From positions 10,896,001 to 10,960,000 of the forward strand of contig JAITYX010000005.1 in the NCBI GenBank assembly GCA_021018815.1: DNA of 64,000 nt, written 5' to 3'. Position numbers and translations under genes: made by a program. Origin of the DNA: Talinum fruticosum (lineage: Eukaryota > Streptophyta > Magnoliopsida > Caryophyllales > Talinaceae). How positions within the stretch are numbered: the first letter of the stretch is position 1; each line of letters begins with the position of its first letter. The notes beneath the pieces were generated by a model. The model was not told where the DNA came from. It did no database searches and was given only the letters and a program-made list of their open reading frames with translations. This document shows, piece after piece, positions 43,385 through 54,762 of the stretch.

Positions 43385-44983
43385 GACGGGGTTGCTGAGG
43401 GTGCTTGAGGTGGATGAGCCAGCGAGTGCGCCAGTGCTGGTTAGCTTGGGATGAAGTTGAAGACCGTGGCGGCGGTAGCATTGGGATATCAGGTAGCGGC
43501 TCGGTTCTACTTGACCGATCCAGAACTATGTCATCTTCGGGCTCATCCTCTTGGAATACCACGGAGGGAGGTGCTTTTCTGTTTTGACCACCGTGGACTG
43601 ACCAATGTCCACAGGGTCTTCGACCCACTCGCATCGCAATCCGAGATGATCGGCTCCGGTTCAAGGACTTCAACACCTTGTCCCTCTTGCTGAGCGGCTA
43701 CCTCCTTCTTTTCTTCTTCTTCTTCCTTCTCCTCGAGCTAAGCTCGCTTCAACCGCAACATCTTTTTCTTCTTCTACCTTTGCGAAGTGGGACTTGGTCG
43801 GGCTCGAGGACTCCTCGAAGTATCCGAGCTTTCGGGTCTTAAGTAGCCTTAGATCTCCTTTCTTGAAGAAGCTAAAGTTGCTCTTGTTGCTCCTTGATTA
43901 GTCCCTTCATCTCGAGGAGCAGATCCCGGTGCTCCTAGATTTGAGAGTGAGTCATCTTCCGGTTGCTCGACTAGACTTTGAAGAACGTTTTTAAGGAACG
44001 GAGAGTGCCCCGAAATTCTTCGATCACCGAGGTGAGTTTGTCTACCAAAATAGTAAATAAAGCAGTAGTTGCTGCAGAATGTGGTTCGAAGTGGATGCAC
44101 CACCAGGTGGAGAAGGGAGAGATAGGAGAGTCCGAGTCCGAGTTTGAGGAGGGGGTGAAGGGGGCTTCAATTTTGACCCATGGACCCGGACACCGGGCTT
44201 GATTTCCTGGTACCCATATCCCGAAGTTCCTTACCGCCTACGACAATGGCGGCCTCGGACACTCGTGTTTGCGTCCGAGGGAGGGGAGCCTTAAACTGCT
44301 TAAAAATAACATTTAGAAGGGCTCCGAAGGGAAAAGGAGAGGATTTCTTAGATTGAGTTGGCATAGTAGCCATTTGCTCAAGGATGGCTGGGAAGAGGTC
44401 TACATCGTAGCCCTCGAGGATATCAAACAGAGCTTTGAGAATCTTAGAATTAGGATTCTCTTTGCTCGAGTGATGAGAGAAGAGGGTTCTCATCGGAATA
44501 AAGCAAAGTAGTCTAGCCTTAGTCCTCATCCGAGTCATAGAGAAGTTTTTGCATGACTCGGGGACCTCCTTGGCATATTTCTCAAAAACTCATCCACAAT
44601 CTTGTTAAAAGGGATGGGATTGTAGTTGAGAAAGAGAGAGGAGACTTTTAAAATTCGGTGGAGGAGAGAGAGGTTGATGCGAACAATTGTGTCTCGAACT
44701 TATACGAGTGATGACTCCCTCGAGCAAGACGGGTTAGAATAGAACTCAGCGAACAAGTTCTGCGTATATTAACTCACCGAAGTATAGAAAGTTGTAAACT
44801 CCGAGTGGTTTTGATGTGAGCCAACCTTGAAAACGATGTGGTTGGGAAGAACTTGTCATCCAACGTGAGGTGTTGGGTGACGAATACTTTTGAGGGGTTA
44901 GAGGTACCCTCTTGAGTTTGTTTGGTACGAGGTTTCTTGGTCGTAGACCCTTGGAAATCTTGGGCTGAACCTCTTTTAGGGAT
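43385..44983 (-). pseudogene. copia-4 ORF3, start codon lost
   Basis: Minus-strand sequence from 44983 reads IPKRGSAQDFQGSTTKKPRT, with ATC where the other copies have ATG. LDDKFFPTTSFSRLAHIKTT follows. The middle (44538-44300) reads LLCFIPMRTLFSHHSSKEN and LFDILEGYDVDLFPAILEQM. The end (43570-43440) reads QEDEPEDDIVLDRSSRTEPL and IPMLPPPRSSTSSQ. The blocks and order equal copia-2 ORF3. The start loss and frameshifts make it inactive. Confidence 0.65.
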
Positions 44984-45504
44984 GGCTGAAGATTTTAAAG
45001 TGAGAGAGAGAGAGAGAATAAGAAAGTGAGTGCTGAGAGCTTTGAGAGCGAGAGTGAGTAAGTGAGAGAGGAAGTGAGCAGAGAGTAAAGTAGTGAAATG
45101 AAGGTAGAGGAATGCTATTTATAGCGAAAAGGAATGTCCTTCAATGTTCGGTCCGACCTAAACCTCAAACAGTCACCTCGAGACAAGTATGACGTTTCTG
45201 CTCTCCAACGATTAGAATTCCAGTGACTTTCTCCCAATGGTTAGCTCACTTATTGATACGTGTAATAGAGAAAGAGAGAGAAAGAGAAATTTTTGAAATT
45301 CTCCACTTATCTAGAGATGATTTCGAAGTTTGATATCTATTTTACTAAAAACCGAGTCTAACTTAGTGTGGTTTCGAGTGACTCGAGAAAACTCAAACAC
45401 ATAATAACTCCTAGCTTAGCCTAACTCGATCAATCGAACCAATTGTTATCAAGATAAAAAAATATATAACATATAATCATGCAAGACAATATCACTTAGA
45501 AAAT
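44984..45504 (-). other. copia-4 pol-ORF3 spacer
   Basis: Purine-rich on the plus strand (45000-45085), with the TATA motif at 45116-45123 on the element strand. No coding sequence. Confidence 0.6.
45116..45123 (-). promoter_or_regulatory. TATA motif upstream of ORF3 (copia-4)
   Basis: The element strand reads TTCGCTATAAATAGCATTCC, about 133 bases before the lost ORF3 start at 44983. Confidence 0.5.
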
Positions 45505-46980
45505 CACATAATCATGCCAAGCTCATTCTTAATAAAACAAAATTGATCCTCACTAAGTGCCCTAGTGAAAATATCAACTAACCGAAATTTCGTAGGAATG
45601 AATTCAAGTTCAATATCACCTTTCTCGGAATGGTCTCTTTGAAAATGATACATGACCTCAATATGCTTTGTCTTTGAGTACTGAACTGGATTCTTAGTGA
45701 TGCTGATTGCACTCGATTGTCACACTTGATTGGAATTGATTTGAATGAAATTCCAACATCCTTTAAGTGTTGCTTAATCCATACAATCTAAGCATAACAC
45801 GCTCTTGCTGCAATGTACTTAGCTTTAGCAGTTAATAGAGCAACCGAGTTCTGCTTCTTTGAGTGCCAAGATGTAAGGGATTGACCTAGAAACTGGCATG
45901 CTCCTAATGTGCTATTTCTATCAACCTTGTATCAAGCATAGTCAGCATCCGAGTATCTAGTGAGGGTCGGTTCTTAGTCTCTTGAGAACCATAGACCAAG
46001 ATTCCGAGTCCTCGCAAGATATTTGAAAATTCTTTTCAGCGTAGTGAGATGTGGTTCTTTTGGATTAGCTTGAAATCTTGTACACATACATACACTAAAC
46101 AAAATGTCCGCCTCTACTGGATGTGAGATATAGCAGAGATCCAATCATACCTCGATAAAGTTTCGATCTATTGCTTTACCCTTTTCGTCCGAGTCCAGCT
46201 TCATGTTGCTACTCATAAGTGTTGCTACATGCTTCATGTCTTGAAGCTTGTACTTGTTTAGCAACTCCTTGGTATACTTGATTGATGGACATAGATGCCA
46301 TCTTTATCTTGTCTAATTTTTAGACCAAGAAAGAAATTGAGTTCTCCCATCATGCTCATTTTTAGACCAAGACAGAGATATTCATTAGTAGCTCCAAAAA
46401 TTATATCATCAACATAAATCCGAGCAATAAGAAAGTCTCTCCCCTTGGTTTTTATGAAAAGAGTTTTGTCAATCTGACCTCTTTTGAAATCATTTTCAAC
46501 CAAGAAACTGCTCATTCTTTCATACCAAGCTCTGGGAGCTTGTTTAAGACCAAAAAGAGCCTTTTGCAATTTGTAAACATGATTTGGAAATTCTGAGTTT
46601 TCAAGTCCAGGGATTGCTCAACATAGACTTCCTCTTGAATGAAACAATTTAGAAAGGTACATCCGACATCCATTTGATACAACTTAATATTCATGGTTGA
46701 TGTAAATGCCAAGAGGATTCTAATTGCTTCCATTCTAGCAACTGGTGCAAAGGTTTCCCCACAATTAATCCCTTTTTCTTGATTGTAACCTTGAGCCATA
46801 AGTCTAGCCTTATTTCGACTACAATCCCATCCTCATCCAGTTTGATCTTGAAAACCCATTTGGTTCCTATAACTGGGTGGTTAGAAGGTCGTTTGATCAA
46901 AGTCCAGACTTGGTTTCTCTCAAATTAATTAAGTTCCTCTTGCATGGCCTTTACCCACAAATCGAGTGCATTTCTTAGTT
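45505..46980 (-). pseudogene. copia-4 RT and RNase H
   Basis: RT block 46900-46691 reads HPVIGTKWVFKIKLDEDGIV, 46799-46512 KGINCGETFAPVARMEAIRI and KLYQMDVGCTFLNCF. 46569-46258 reads KALFGLKQAPRAWYERMSSF with YVDD at 46405-46416. A local repeat/deletion near 46320-46375 (TTTTTAGACCAAGA twice) damages the following part. RNase H runs on to IKNELGM near 45510. Frameshifted. Confidence 0.85.
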
Positions 46981-47956
46981 CGAGTTAGTGATAGATTTTA
47001 CAAAGAAGAACGAGTTCTTACCCCACTCGTTGATGTTAGACAAAATGTTCTCGATTGGGCAACTCGAAGCATATTTGAGTGCTCTACTTGTTCTCTCGGT
47101 TCACCAGGTTTGTTGGTTGTACTTGGCTGATCTTCGATAGTCTTAGCTTGCTGAGTTTGCTCATGTGCTTGTCCTTCAGACATTCGAGCTGGATCTTAAG
47201 CTGGTTCAATCTAAGTCATGATATTCCGAGTTGTCACATTCTAAGATGCTTTCTTTTGACTATGTCCGAGTGCGGCTTCAGCAAGATCATCTTCATCTCG
47301 ACTAAGTTTCGGATCTAAGAAGGTTGACTCACTTGTTTTTCCCTGATCAATCTCATCAAAGACCACGTGGATGCTTTCTTCCACTTTGTTAGTTCTTTTA
47401 TTAAATACACAATATGCTTTACTATGAGATGAGTAACCCGGAAAGATACCTTCATCCGACCGAGGATCAAACTTAGTCGGTGATCCTTACCATTATTGTG
47501 AACAAAGCACTCACATTTGAAGGGTTTGAAGTGTGAGATGTTGGGCTTCTTTCCCTTGTAGAGCTTGTATGGAGTTTTTTTCAACATGGGTCCGATGAGG
47601 CATCCGTTCGAGTGTGTAGTTTGTCTGTGTTGATCGCCTCACCCAAGAAATAGTAGGGTAGATCATGTTCAATCATCATTGTCCTTCCTATTTCTTTAAG
47701 ATTTCGGTTCTTTCTCTCCACTACTCCATTCTATTGAGGAGTTCTGGGTGCTAAGAAGTTGTGAGAGATACAATTCTTATCACGGAACTCTGCGAATTGT
47801 GAGTAGTTGAACTCCCTTCCAAGGTTAGTTCGAATTCTTCCGATCCGAGTCCGAGACTCTATTTGAATTTTCCTGCAGAGCTTGCTGAACTCTTTGAAAG
47901 CTTCATTTTTGTTCTTGAGAAAACAAACCTAGGTAAATCATAAGTAGTTATCAACA
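46981..47956 (-). pseudogene. copia-4 integrase, 3' part
   Basis: Reads MLKKTPYKLYKGKKPNISHF from 47587, and near 47710 the RNRNLKEIGRT region. At 47950-47880 VCFLKNKNEAFKEF is recognisable. It breaks at about 47956 before the zinc finger and first catalytic Asp; plus-strand Tat gag follows. Confidence 0.78.
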
Positions 47957-49207
47957 TGGTAGACCACTCTTCCGAGAAGGATCCAATATGGATCATCGTG
48001 ACGAACCTTGAGCCTCGCTTATAATCAATATCTCAAATTCCTTCCTTTCATGAGTTTATCAACCCTTAAAGATGATGGCATACCGATAGAATAGGAGCTA
48101 TCTACCAGGACCACAAAAGTCGTGATGGGGTATAGAGGTAATTATTAGTCTAAAGATAAGAAAACCTCCAACTAAGGTAATAGTAGCAAGGGTGCGAGAT
48201 GTCAATGCCCTCAACGGTTATAATGACAACACTCCAATCAATACCATATATGCTCAAGCCCTTGACCGCCTGTTGGTGAAAGGGAAGATAGAATTACCAC
48301 CCATTAGAGCAAAATTAGAAATTACGAAACAATCTAAAAATTGGTATGCAAGAAAATTTTGCAAATACCGTCGTGCGTGAAGGACACAACACCGAGCAAT
48401 CTAGACATTCAAGAACAAACTGGAGAGTGTGTTCCAACATGGTCAACTCCCTTTTCCTAAGGCTACCCGAAACCAAGTAAGAAGAAGAATCCTTTCAGCG
48501 GTACATTAACTATCTTCTTTGAGCCCATTCCAGGTTAGTGGGACTCATTTGCCTTCATTGAAGACATCAATGAGTCCAAACCACTTCCTAGCTTGCCTCC
48601 TTTAGATCCGAAGTCCATGGATTGTGGGTAAGCGATGAAGAAGACGTGTATGAAACCAAAAACAATAGTCACAACAACGACGACTTCTAGGGCACAACAC
48701 CCTTAGAAAAGAAGACTTTTGGGGAGAACCAAAGAGTCCGAAATCCGATTCCTTACTAGATCTAGATAGTATAATGCACACGTGGGTCCACAACGGATCG
48801 AAGAAGTCCCAAAAGAACACGATCTTGCTAAAGAGGAAGATGCAATCCCGAAACAACTTCGAAAGTGAAAAGTTGACATCTCTATCTCGGAAGCTAATAT
48901 CGGCTTCCCAAAAACATAAGCGAGTCTTAATTGGCGCACTTAGCAAAATCAAGGTCTCTCTTGAAACCACACCCAAGGAAGTAGTAGGATTGGTCAATAG
49001 TGGGGACGGAACCATTACCTTCGATCAAAAGATCTTCCTGAAGAAGGCCTTGTAAACAACAATGTCGTTTATATAAGCGTAACTTGCACTAACAAGTTCA
49101 TTCCCCTAACCTTGGTGGACAACGAGTCTGCTATGAACATTTGTCCTTAGAGGACTGCCAAAACAATAAGAATAAGAGAAGCAATAACTCTCTAAGCGGA
49201 TTGTTCC
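47957..49207 (+). pseudogene. gypsy C gag 3' part and protease start
   Basis: Begins MVDHSSEKDPIWIIVTNLEP, the gag block AHMVDRPSEKDQ of gypsy B. At 48192 it reads VNALNGYNDNTPINTIYAQAL. 48600-48660 reads SMDCG-type linker with DEEDVYETKN. Near 49100 LTLVDNESAMNICP holds the protease active site D-N-E. It breaks at about 49207. Confidence 0.75.
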
Positions 49208-49534
49208 AAAATCCTCTTTTTCTTTCGGACAATCCAAAAGCCCCGAGCACCACATAAAGAGCCGTTTGCCTTGGTTTGATCCAAAAATTCTCTTTTTTTG
49301 GACGATCCAAAACTAGGCCAAGCCTCCAAAAACAAAAGAGTCTAGTGCCGTATACCGGGAAATTCCGGGCTCGAGAATTCTACGTTTCACTTCGATCCAA
49401 CCAGGCAAGGAGCTGAAGACCTCAAGATAATGTTAGATGCTGCATTTCATGATCATTAGAATCAAAGTGCTACGTTTAAGCGCCAAGATAGTCCACACGA
49501 AACTACGAGCATGCTTCCCACATCAATATTGAAA

Positions 49535-49599
49535 CATGTCAAAAATAGAAACTTGCCAAAAATGAAAACTCGCCAAGAATAGAAACTTTCTATTTTTGG
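49535..49599 (+). repeat. three 17-base repeats plus inverted copy in Tat LTR
   Basis: CATGTCAAAAATAGAAA, CTTGCCAAAAATGAAAA and CTCGCCAAGAATAGAAA follow without gap, then TTTCTATTTTTGG (49587-49599), complementary to the third unit with one mismatch. Not present in the LTR at 15396. Confidence 0.8.
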
Positions 49600-49870
49600 A
49601 AGCTACTATAGCTGGCGCTTGCCACCCCAAAATATTAAGTGGAACGTTGAGTTTTGCCCCGAGACTCCCTTAGATGTACGCTAGGGCACGAAACCCTAGA
49701 AAAAGCCACTTGTGACCGGCGGAGTGAACCGGAACTTATCCGATTTTATCCCTTCTTTATCTCGGTTCTATCCGGTTCAATCTTAACAATATCCTGCCTA
49801 GTTTTCTTGCTTGCTTTAGGACGGCTGGCCGAGAACTAATCCTAGGTAATGCCTTGACCTAACCTCTCCC

Positions 49871-49878
49871 TATAAATT
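49871..49878 (+). promoter_or_regulatory. TATA box of Tat LTR in gypsy C
   Basis: CCCTATAAATTGAGAGC, same context as 16092. Confidence 0.65.
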
Positions 49879-50790
49879 GAGAGCATTGGCTCTTATTCCC
49901 ACACGACTTCCTACCTTAGCACCACGCCGCTGAAACTCGCCTAAGAGATACTAAATACTCTCACATGCATTCTTCTCTTGGTCCCTTTTCAGTCTATTCC
50001 TTCTCTACTTCCATCATACTCGATACATCCAATCCCTAAACTCCATCATTCACCCACCTACACCAAATACTCATAAAAAGCCTTCCTTCATTCACCACCA
50101 TCGTCCAAATCCGAGATCCAAATCAGCGAGATGGGATAACCCGAGGAGCACAGATGCAGTCTTCACAACGGTTTATTTTATTTTATGTTTTATTTCTTGC
50201 TTTTTGTATTGTGAAAAAAAGATGTATCACTTATAATTCCTTCGCACCCGATGTAATTTTTTAGATTTCTCGTTTTCTTTTCCTCTTTCGCTCTCGCTTT
50301 TCGTTTCGCTTTCCTGCTTTCTTTACTTTTGGTTTTATCACTTTCCTTAATTATGTCTTGGTTGCTTTAATTCTTTATCGCATGTTACTCAAATTAGTAA
50401 TGACCATCTTCGGACATGAGGAACGGAAGGGTTTATCCCTACGTTCGTACCCTCACCCCGAATCCCATTCTCGGTTCAAAGACTAGTGGAGTCATTTTTA
50501 GCCTCTTTTTGTCTTAGTTTTCTCGTACTAAGATTGAGAGAAATTTTTACTCTTGTTTTTATTAGTTTTTCTTTCCTAAAAACTAAATCGTGACTCCCTA
50601 TTATTTATTTCTTCTAAATTTGCATCTCAATTATTTTTTGATTGTAAGATAAAGAAACAAGAATTGCATCCGCCAAGCCGGGATAGAGGCCGGGCTGATT
50701 TCCTCGGCCATGGCCTTTAGCCGGCGCCGGCCACCACTAGCTGCAGTCGTCGCCTGCACCGACCGAGTCGATGAGACGGGGCTTCGATCC

Positions 50791-50814
50791 AGATTTGTGT
50801 TTACATACTAATCT
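50791..50814 (+). other. LTR hairpin, imperfect stem
   Basis: AGATTTGTGT, loop TTAC, ATACTAATCT: eight Watson-Crick pairs, one G-T pair and one mismatch. Same LTR position as 17097 and 63660. Confidence 0.7.
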
Positions 50815-51111
50815 TACTCTAAAGCCTCATGGCAGATTTAGAACAATAATTTTATTTATTTTTCGGTTAAGAAATAATATCCTGAGACTTCTCAAAAATA
50901 ATTACTTAAATAAAATGGTTAATAAAGCTGCCATTCAACTTTTCTTAATTCGCTTTAAATTAGATTTAATAAAACTTGAAAATCTTAATAGAAGGTTCAT
51001 CCCCACATTCCAAAATCGACTTTCTAAACCATCTTCAAAATTAATCTTTAAAAAAAGACCCGACACAAGTGGAGAAACTCGTGGGCCTCGACCAGGTCGT
51101 GGTTCCTACGT

Positions 51112-51945
51112 TAAGGAAGTAGCCCATCCTAAGGGGAAGTTCAAACTAGGAGGACTTCACCACACACCGTCCATTCTATCAAGCCCTTTCCTCATACTCT
51201 AAATGGGCGGTTCCTAAAAGAAGGGGATGACTTCCCTACTATGGTTTTCCTGAGCCTTGTTACCTCAAAGAGAATGGTATTCGGTACCCAACTTGCAAAA
51301 TTTTTAATGACTGCCATATACTAGAAAAGGAGGCACACTACCCTCTTTTAGAGGGACAGTCCACACCAGACTGGACCAACTTGGTTGGGAGTAACATCTT
51401 CGGTCTACTATTCGAACATGAGAAGAACTTAGAGGGAATTCGATCTCGATGCTTGTCTCGAGCCATGTTGACCCATAGTTTGATTCGTCCGCATTCATCG
51501 GCAATGCTGACGCTGAAGAATCCAAGCATATTATTTGGATCGATGCTTGAGGAGGACCAATAGTTTGCTATTAGCTTAGGAGAGCATCCCATGCCCGAGT
51601 CTAGAACAAGGGATTTTATTTACTGTTCCTGTTGCTTCTAGTTCATCTTCTAGTTTTGTTGTTTCTAATTCCACAATTTACGCTTTCGAGTCCGATGTAC
51701 TCCTTGCCTCATTCAATAAGATGTATTTTTCTAGTTACTCCTTGCCTTCTCCTATTTTTAATTGTTTTACCTATAATGATGAACAAGAAATCCCTACGGA
51801 ATTAATAAAAGCTATGGAAGATCATGAAAATCGCTCACGAATAATAGAGGAAATAATAACAATTAATCTAGGATCAATTGATCAACCCCAAGAAGTTAAG
51901 ATTGGGAAAACAATAGATCTAGAAAGAAGCTCCATGTGATGCTCC
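51112..51945 (+). pseudogene. gypsy C protease-RT linker
   Basis: Reads KEVAHPKGKFKLGG, YYGFPEPCYLKENGI and CHILEKEAHYPLLEGQSTPD (51115-51370), then SYSLPSPIFNCFTYNDEQEI and LIKAMEDHENRSRIIEEIIT (51735-51870). It is colinear with the minus strand of gypsy B 59380-58560. It ends near 51945 before RT. Confidence 0.78.
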
Positions 51946-52890
51946 GCTATAAGAAGATCAAGGGAGGTCAAGAGGGTTCTCGTGTCGATCAAAGGCTCGT
52001 AAAGGTTGAATGTTTAAGCTCTCTTCGGAGAAATCTTGTCCTGCATCGGAGGTACTAGGACAAGAAGCACTAGGTCCTACTTCGGACGCACTCCTATGAT
52101 GAGAACATCGGGACGAGACTTGTTTAGCATTACTACTAGAGGGTGTGTGTTGCTCATGAGTTTGGGATGATGTCTCGAGCGCATTAGGAAGGCTACCGGA
52201 GGGAGCTGCTCTCGATCGACGTCTCTATAAGATCAAAGAACCGATTAGCAAATTACTAAAAGCTTAAAGAATCTAGCACTACACTAATTGGGGACTTACT
52301 CGAGAAGTAAAGAAAGATCGTCTAGTCAACCAATTTTAGACTCTATGAAGAGCCGACTACAATCGATAGACATGGTCCTAGATTGCTTGTCGATCATACT
52401 GCAAGGTTTGTTTGAGATTGTCAACGAAGAAGATACTTTTAGCACATAACTAAAAGAAAAAGAGCACATAACTCTTACCCCTCGCCAATTTTTAGGAAAG
52501 GGATGCCCAACACATTCCTTTTCAAGGATTTCAGGAATGGTAATGAAACGAGGAGGCCCCCAAGGCATGGTAGCATCCATCATGAGACTCGGTACATGGA
52601 TGTCGACAGGAGTAAGCTATCACCGAAAAGAAGATAATATAAATTTCACATGAGAAATTCAAGGCTATAGCGAGAGGAATCGAACGCTTACTTGTTTGTA
52701 AATTCAGAAAATAATGCGCGATACATGATGAGCATAGGAAGTGTGTACATTTAGGAGTGAGGCAAACAGACCAAGAAGGTGGTTCTTACCAAGGTGATGT
52801 AGTTGGCCGATTTTATACATTTGTCTTAGAGGACTTCGAAAATTATATCTTCGATTATGACTCTAATGGTGATGTGTAGACGACTCCTTA
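51946..52890 (-). pseudogene. unassigned spliced-looking gene tract
   Basis: Minus-strand blocks separated by splice-like sites. About 52820-52680: YKIGQLHHLGKNHLLGLFAS, LLNVHTSYAHHVSRIIF, then GTAAGC. About 52615-52485: MPWGPPRFITIPEILEKE and VGHPFPKNWRG, then GTAAGA. About 52450-52290: VDNLKQTLQYDRQAI, DHVYRL, SALHRV, NWLTRRSFFTSR, then GTAAGT, with TAG or TAA where Gln seems expected. About 52220-51960: a Ser-rich tail, RRRSRAAPSGSLPNALETSS. I do not recognise the family. It could be a host gene fragment or a second antisense gene of gypsy B. The second gap is too short for a normal plant intron. Confidence 0.4.
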
Positions 52891-53369
52891 CTGCTTCCAT
52901 TATTGTTGATTAATGGACTCCTTGTAAGGTGTTTGTTTTGTTAATGTATGTTTATCTTGTAAGAAAGGCTCTTATGTAATGAGATGAAATGCAAGACTCG
53001 ATTCTAAAAAATGCATTCTTTTAATTAATATGATGCATAAAACGTAAGGAAAAGCTACAAAGACTTTTAAAAAAATGGGCACTAGCGCCCATTCCCCTTA
53101 AAAGAAAATAATAAAAAGAGAAATGGAAAATCATAAGTGCATAGTCCAAGTAAGATGCGCTCCACGGACTGGGATGAGAAACAAACAGAAAAAGAATAAC
53201 CAAGGACCAAGGAGCACCGCCGGAAGACACGAAGCCGACCGGGCCCAAAGGGAGGCCGGCGCACGCCTCACGAGAATCCTTCGGGATTCATGTCCGTGTA
53301 GAACACTAGTTGTAGTAGAACTCGAAGGTCACAAGAAAACACCTATAAACACAACCTTACGGGGCCACA
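52891..53369. other. no gene seen
   Basis: AT-rich to 53110, then GC-rich around 53220-53280. The frame 53123-53437 overlaps the antisense ORF in another register and looks like chance. It may be leader of the plus-strand ORF at 53370. Confidence 0.45.
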
Positions 53370-54762
53370 ATGAAGACACACACAAAAACACTTACAACCA
53401 TGGATTTCATAACCGAACTAACCCGGTGGATGCATGAGATAAGTAACATGGATAGGTGCGGGTTAACCAACTACGAGCTAAATGTACTCTTTAGCATCCG
53501 TCAGGTGAAAATTTATTGGCCCTTCCTAAGGACTGCTATAACATACTGGGATCACCATCACCATATCTTTAGATTTGGGAATAAGGAATTATGTCCCCTG
53601 CATGAAGAGTTGGATGCTATACTAGGTAGTTTTAGGCGAACCAAACCAGTAGTGCCTAAATCCTCACAAAACTTCCATGAAAAGTACCAATATCTCCTAA
53701 AATTGAGTAGAAAGCATCTAGGGTGGATACTTATTGGAAATCGGGTGATCTTAACCAATCTCATGCAGCATTAGCGAAATGTGTATGCGTATGCTTGAGG
53801 CCATCATTATCCCTAGGCGGCGAGCAATAAATACGTGCCTGATAGGGGATTCTTGCTCGTAGGGGGTCATGAGGATCTAGCCCTAGCGTTCTTCCTAAGC
53901 CTGGTGGAACATTTAGAGGATTACTTGTTCCGTAACTCTAATAATAGTCGCTGAAACAATAATTGGTTTAGACTAAGTTGAAGCCGATTCCGAACGTAAT
54001 TTTTGTGATAGCCGCCTATTATTGCAAGAAAGCATTAAAATAGACGAACGCAAACAACAAAACTAGGCGAAGGTGCCAGTCATAAGGTGGCAGTTCGGCA
54101 TTGGCTGTAAGCCGAGGTGCCTTCGGTCTCTTCCGGAAAACCTAACTTTCATCCTTACTTGTTTCTAACTCTAATTTTTATTTCGATTTTTCTCCTCTTG
54201 GGCCCGAAAGGATATGTTTGGACCGTGCAGGACACTAATTTCTATTTTTGCATTTGTGATGTGAAGATCCGGCTAATGGAACATCCGAAACTCATTGAAG
54301 CTCCCCTAGCTTGGACACATATCTAGTAACTCACTTACGCCGGAGGAAATGAACATCGACGAGTATCGATCATCCTACTTCTCGATAGGAGGAATATCTC
54401 AAAAATCATACCAATGATCTGTTATGATATGTGAAACATTGTCTCAATTCAAAACGCATTCTTTACAACATCCATATATTCGTCTATTAGACCTAGAGGA
54501 GAGCACTTATTACTTTCTAAGCTGTGTTGTGCGGCAAATGGGTAGAGAGTAAGCGATTCCATTAATGGAGTGCATTTGGGCCGCCACTTTTGATTTGTTT
54601 AGAGGACACGGTAGCTCTAGACGAATTGGGTCATGGCTTGAATATTGGAGAGGTCATCCAAAGCTGTTGACTCCTGTGACCATTAGGACACCAAACGAAG
54701 TTGCAAACACAACTATATCTCCCTATTATCTAGAGTGGATAATAGAAGTCAACCCCGAATGA
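53370..54762 (+). pseudogene. antisense ORF of gypsy B, DUF7745/plant-mobile-domain-like
   Basis: Opens MKTHTKTLTTMDFITELTRW at 53370 with a second Met at 53400, and is open for 134 residues. AITYWDHHHHIFRFGNKELC and PLHEELDAILGSF match the pattern FWDP-F-F-G-EL-PT-EE of the plant retroelement-associated DUF7745/PMD-like proteins. Further pieces in shifted frames: ALAFFLSLVEHLEDYLFR (53880-53935) and, at 54565-54762, RRIGSWLEYWRGHPKLLTP with SPYYLEWI. It runs against gypsy B gag-pol. Antisense ORFs of this kind downstream of pol are described in Tat elements; the function is unknown. Broken by stops and shifts after 53774. Confidence 0.58.

Larger units (their letters stand above)
41502..47956 (-). 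mobile_element. copia-4: minus-strand Sirevirus, 5' half lost
   Basis: Contains 3' LTR (41502-42925), polypurine tract, ORF3, RNase H, RT and the integrase 3' part up to 47956. Protease, gag, PBS and 5' LTR are missing. The break at 47956 joins plus-strand Tat gag. It abuts the truncated LTR of copia-2 on the left. Confidence 0.85.
49208..51111 (+). repeat. Tat LTR inside gypsy C
   Basis: Colinear with 15396-17440 from about 49260 to its end at GGTTCCTACG. TATA box at 49871-49878, hairpin at 50791-50814. No PBS follows, so it is solo or truncated. No matching target duplication is seen, and gypsy C sequence is missing at this place. Confidence 0.75.
47957..51945 (+). mobile_element. plus-strand Tat element fragment (gypsy C)
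   Basis: Gag and protease (47957-49207), a Tat LTR (49208-51111), then protease-RT linker (51112-51945). It has the orientation of the Tat LTR and leader at 15396-17972 and may be the same element beyond the copia block. Between protease and linker about 450 bases expected from gypsy B are missing. RT and integrase are absent. Confidence 0.72.

Noticed and set aside
53123..53437. 104-residue plus-strand frame
   Set aside because: Overlaps the start of the better supported ORF at 53370 in a different register and shows no motif.
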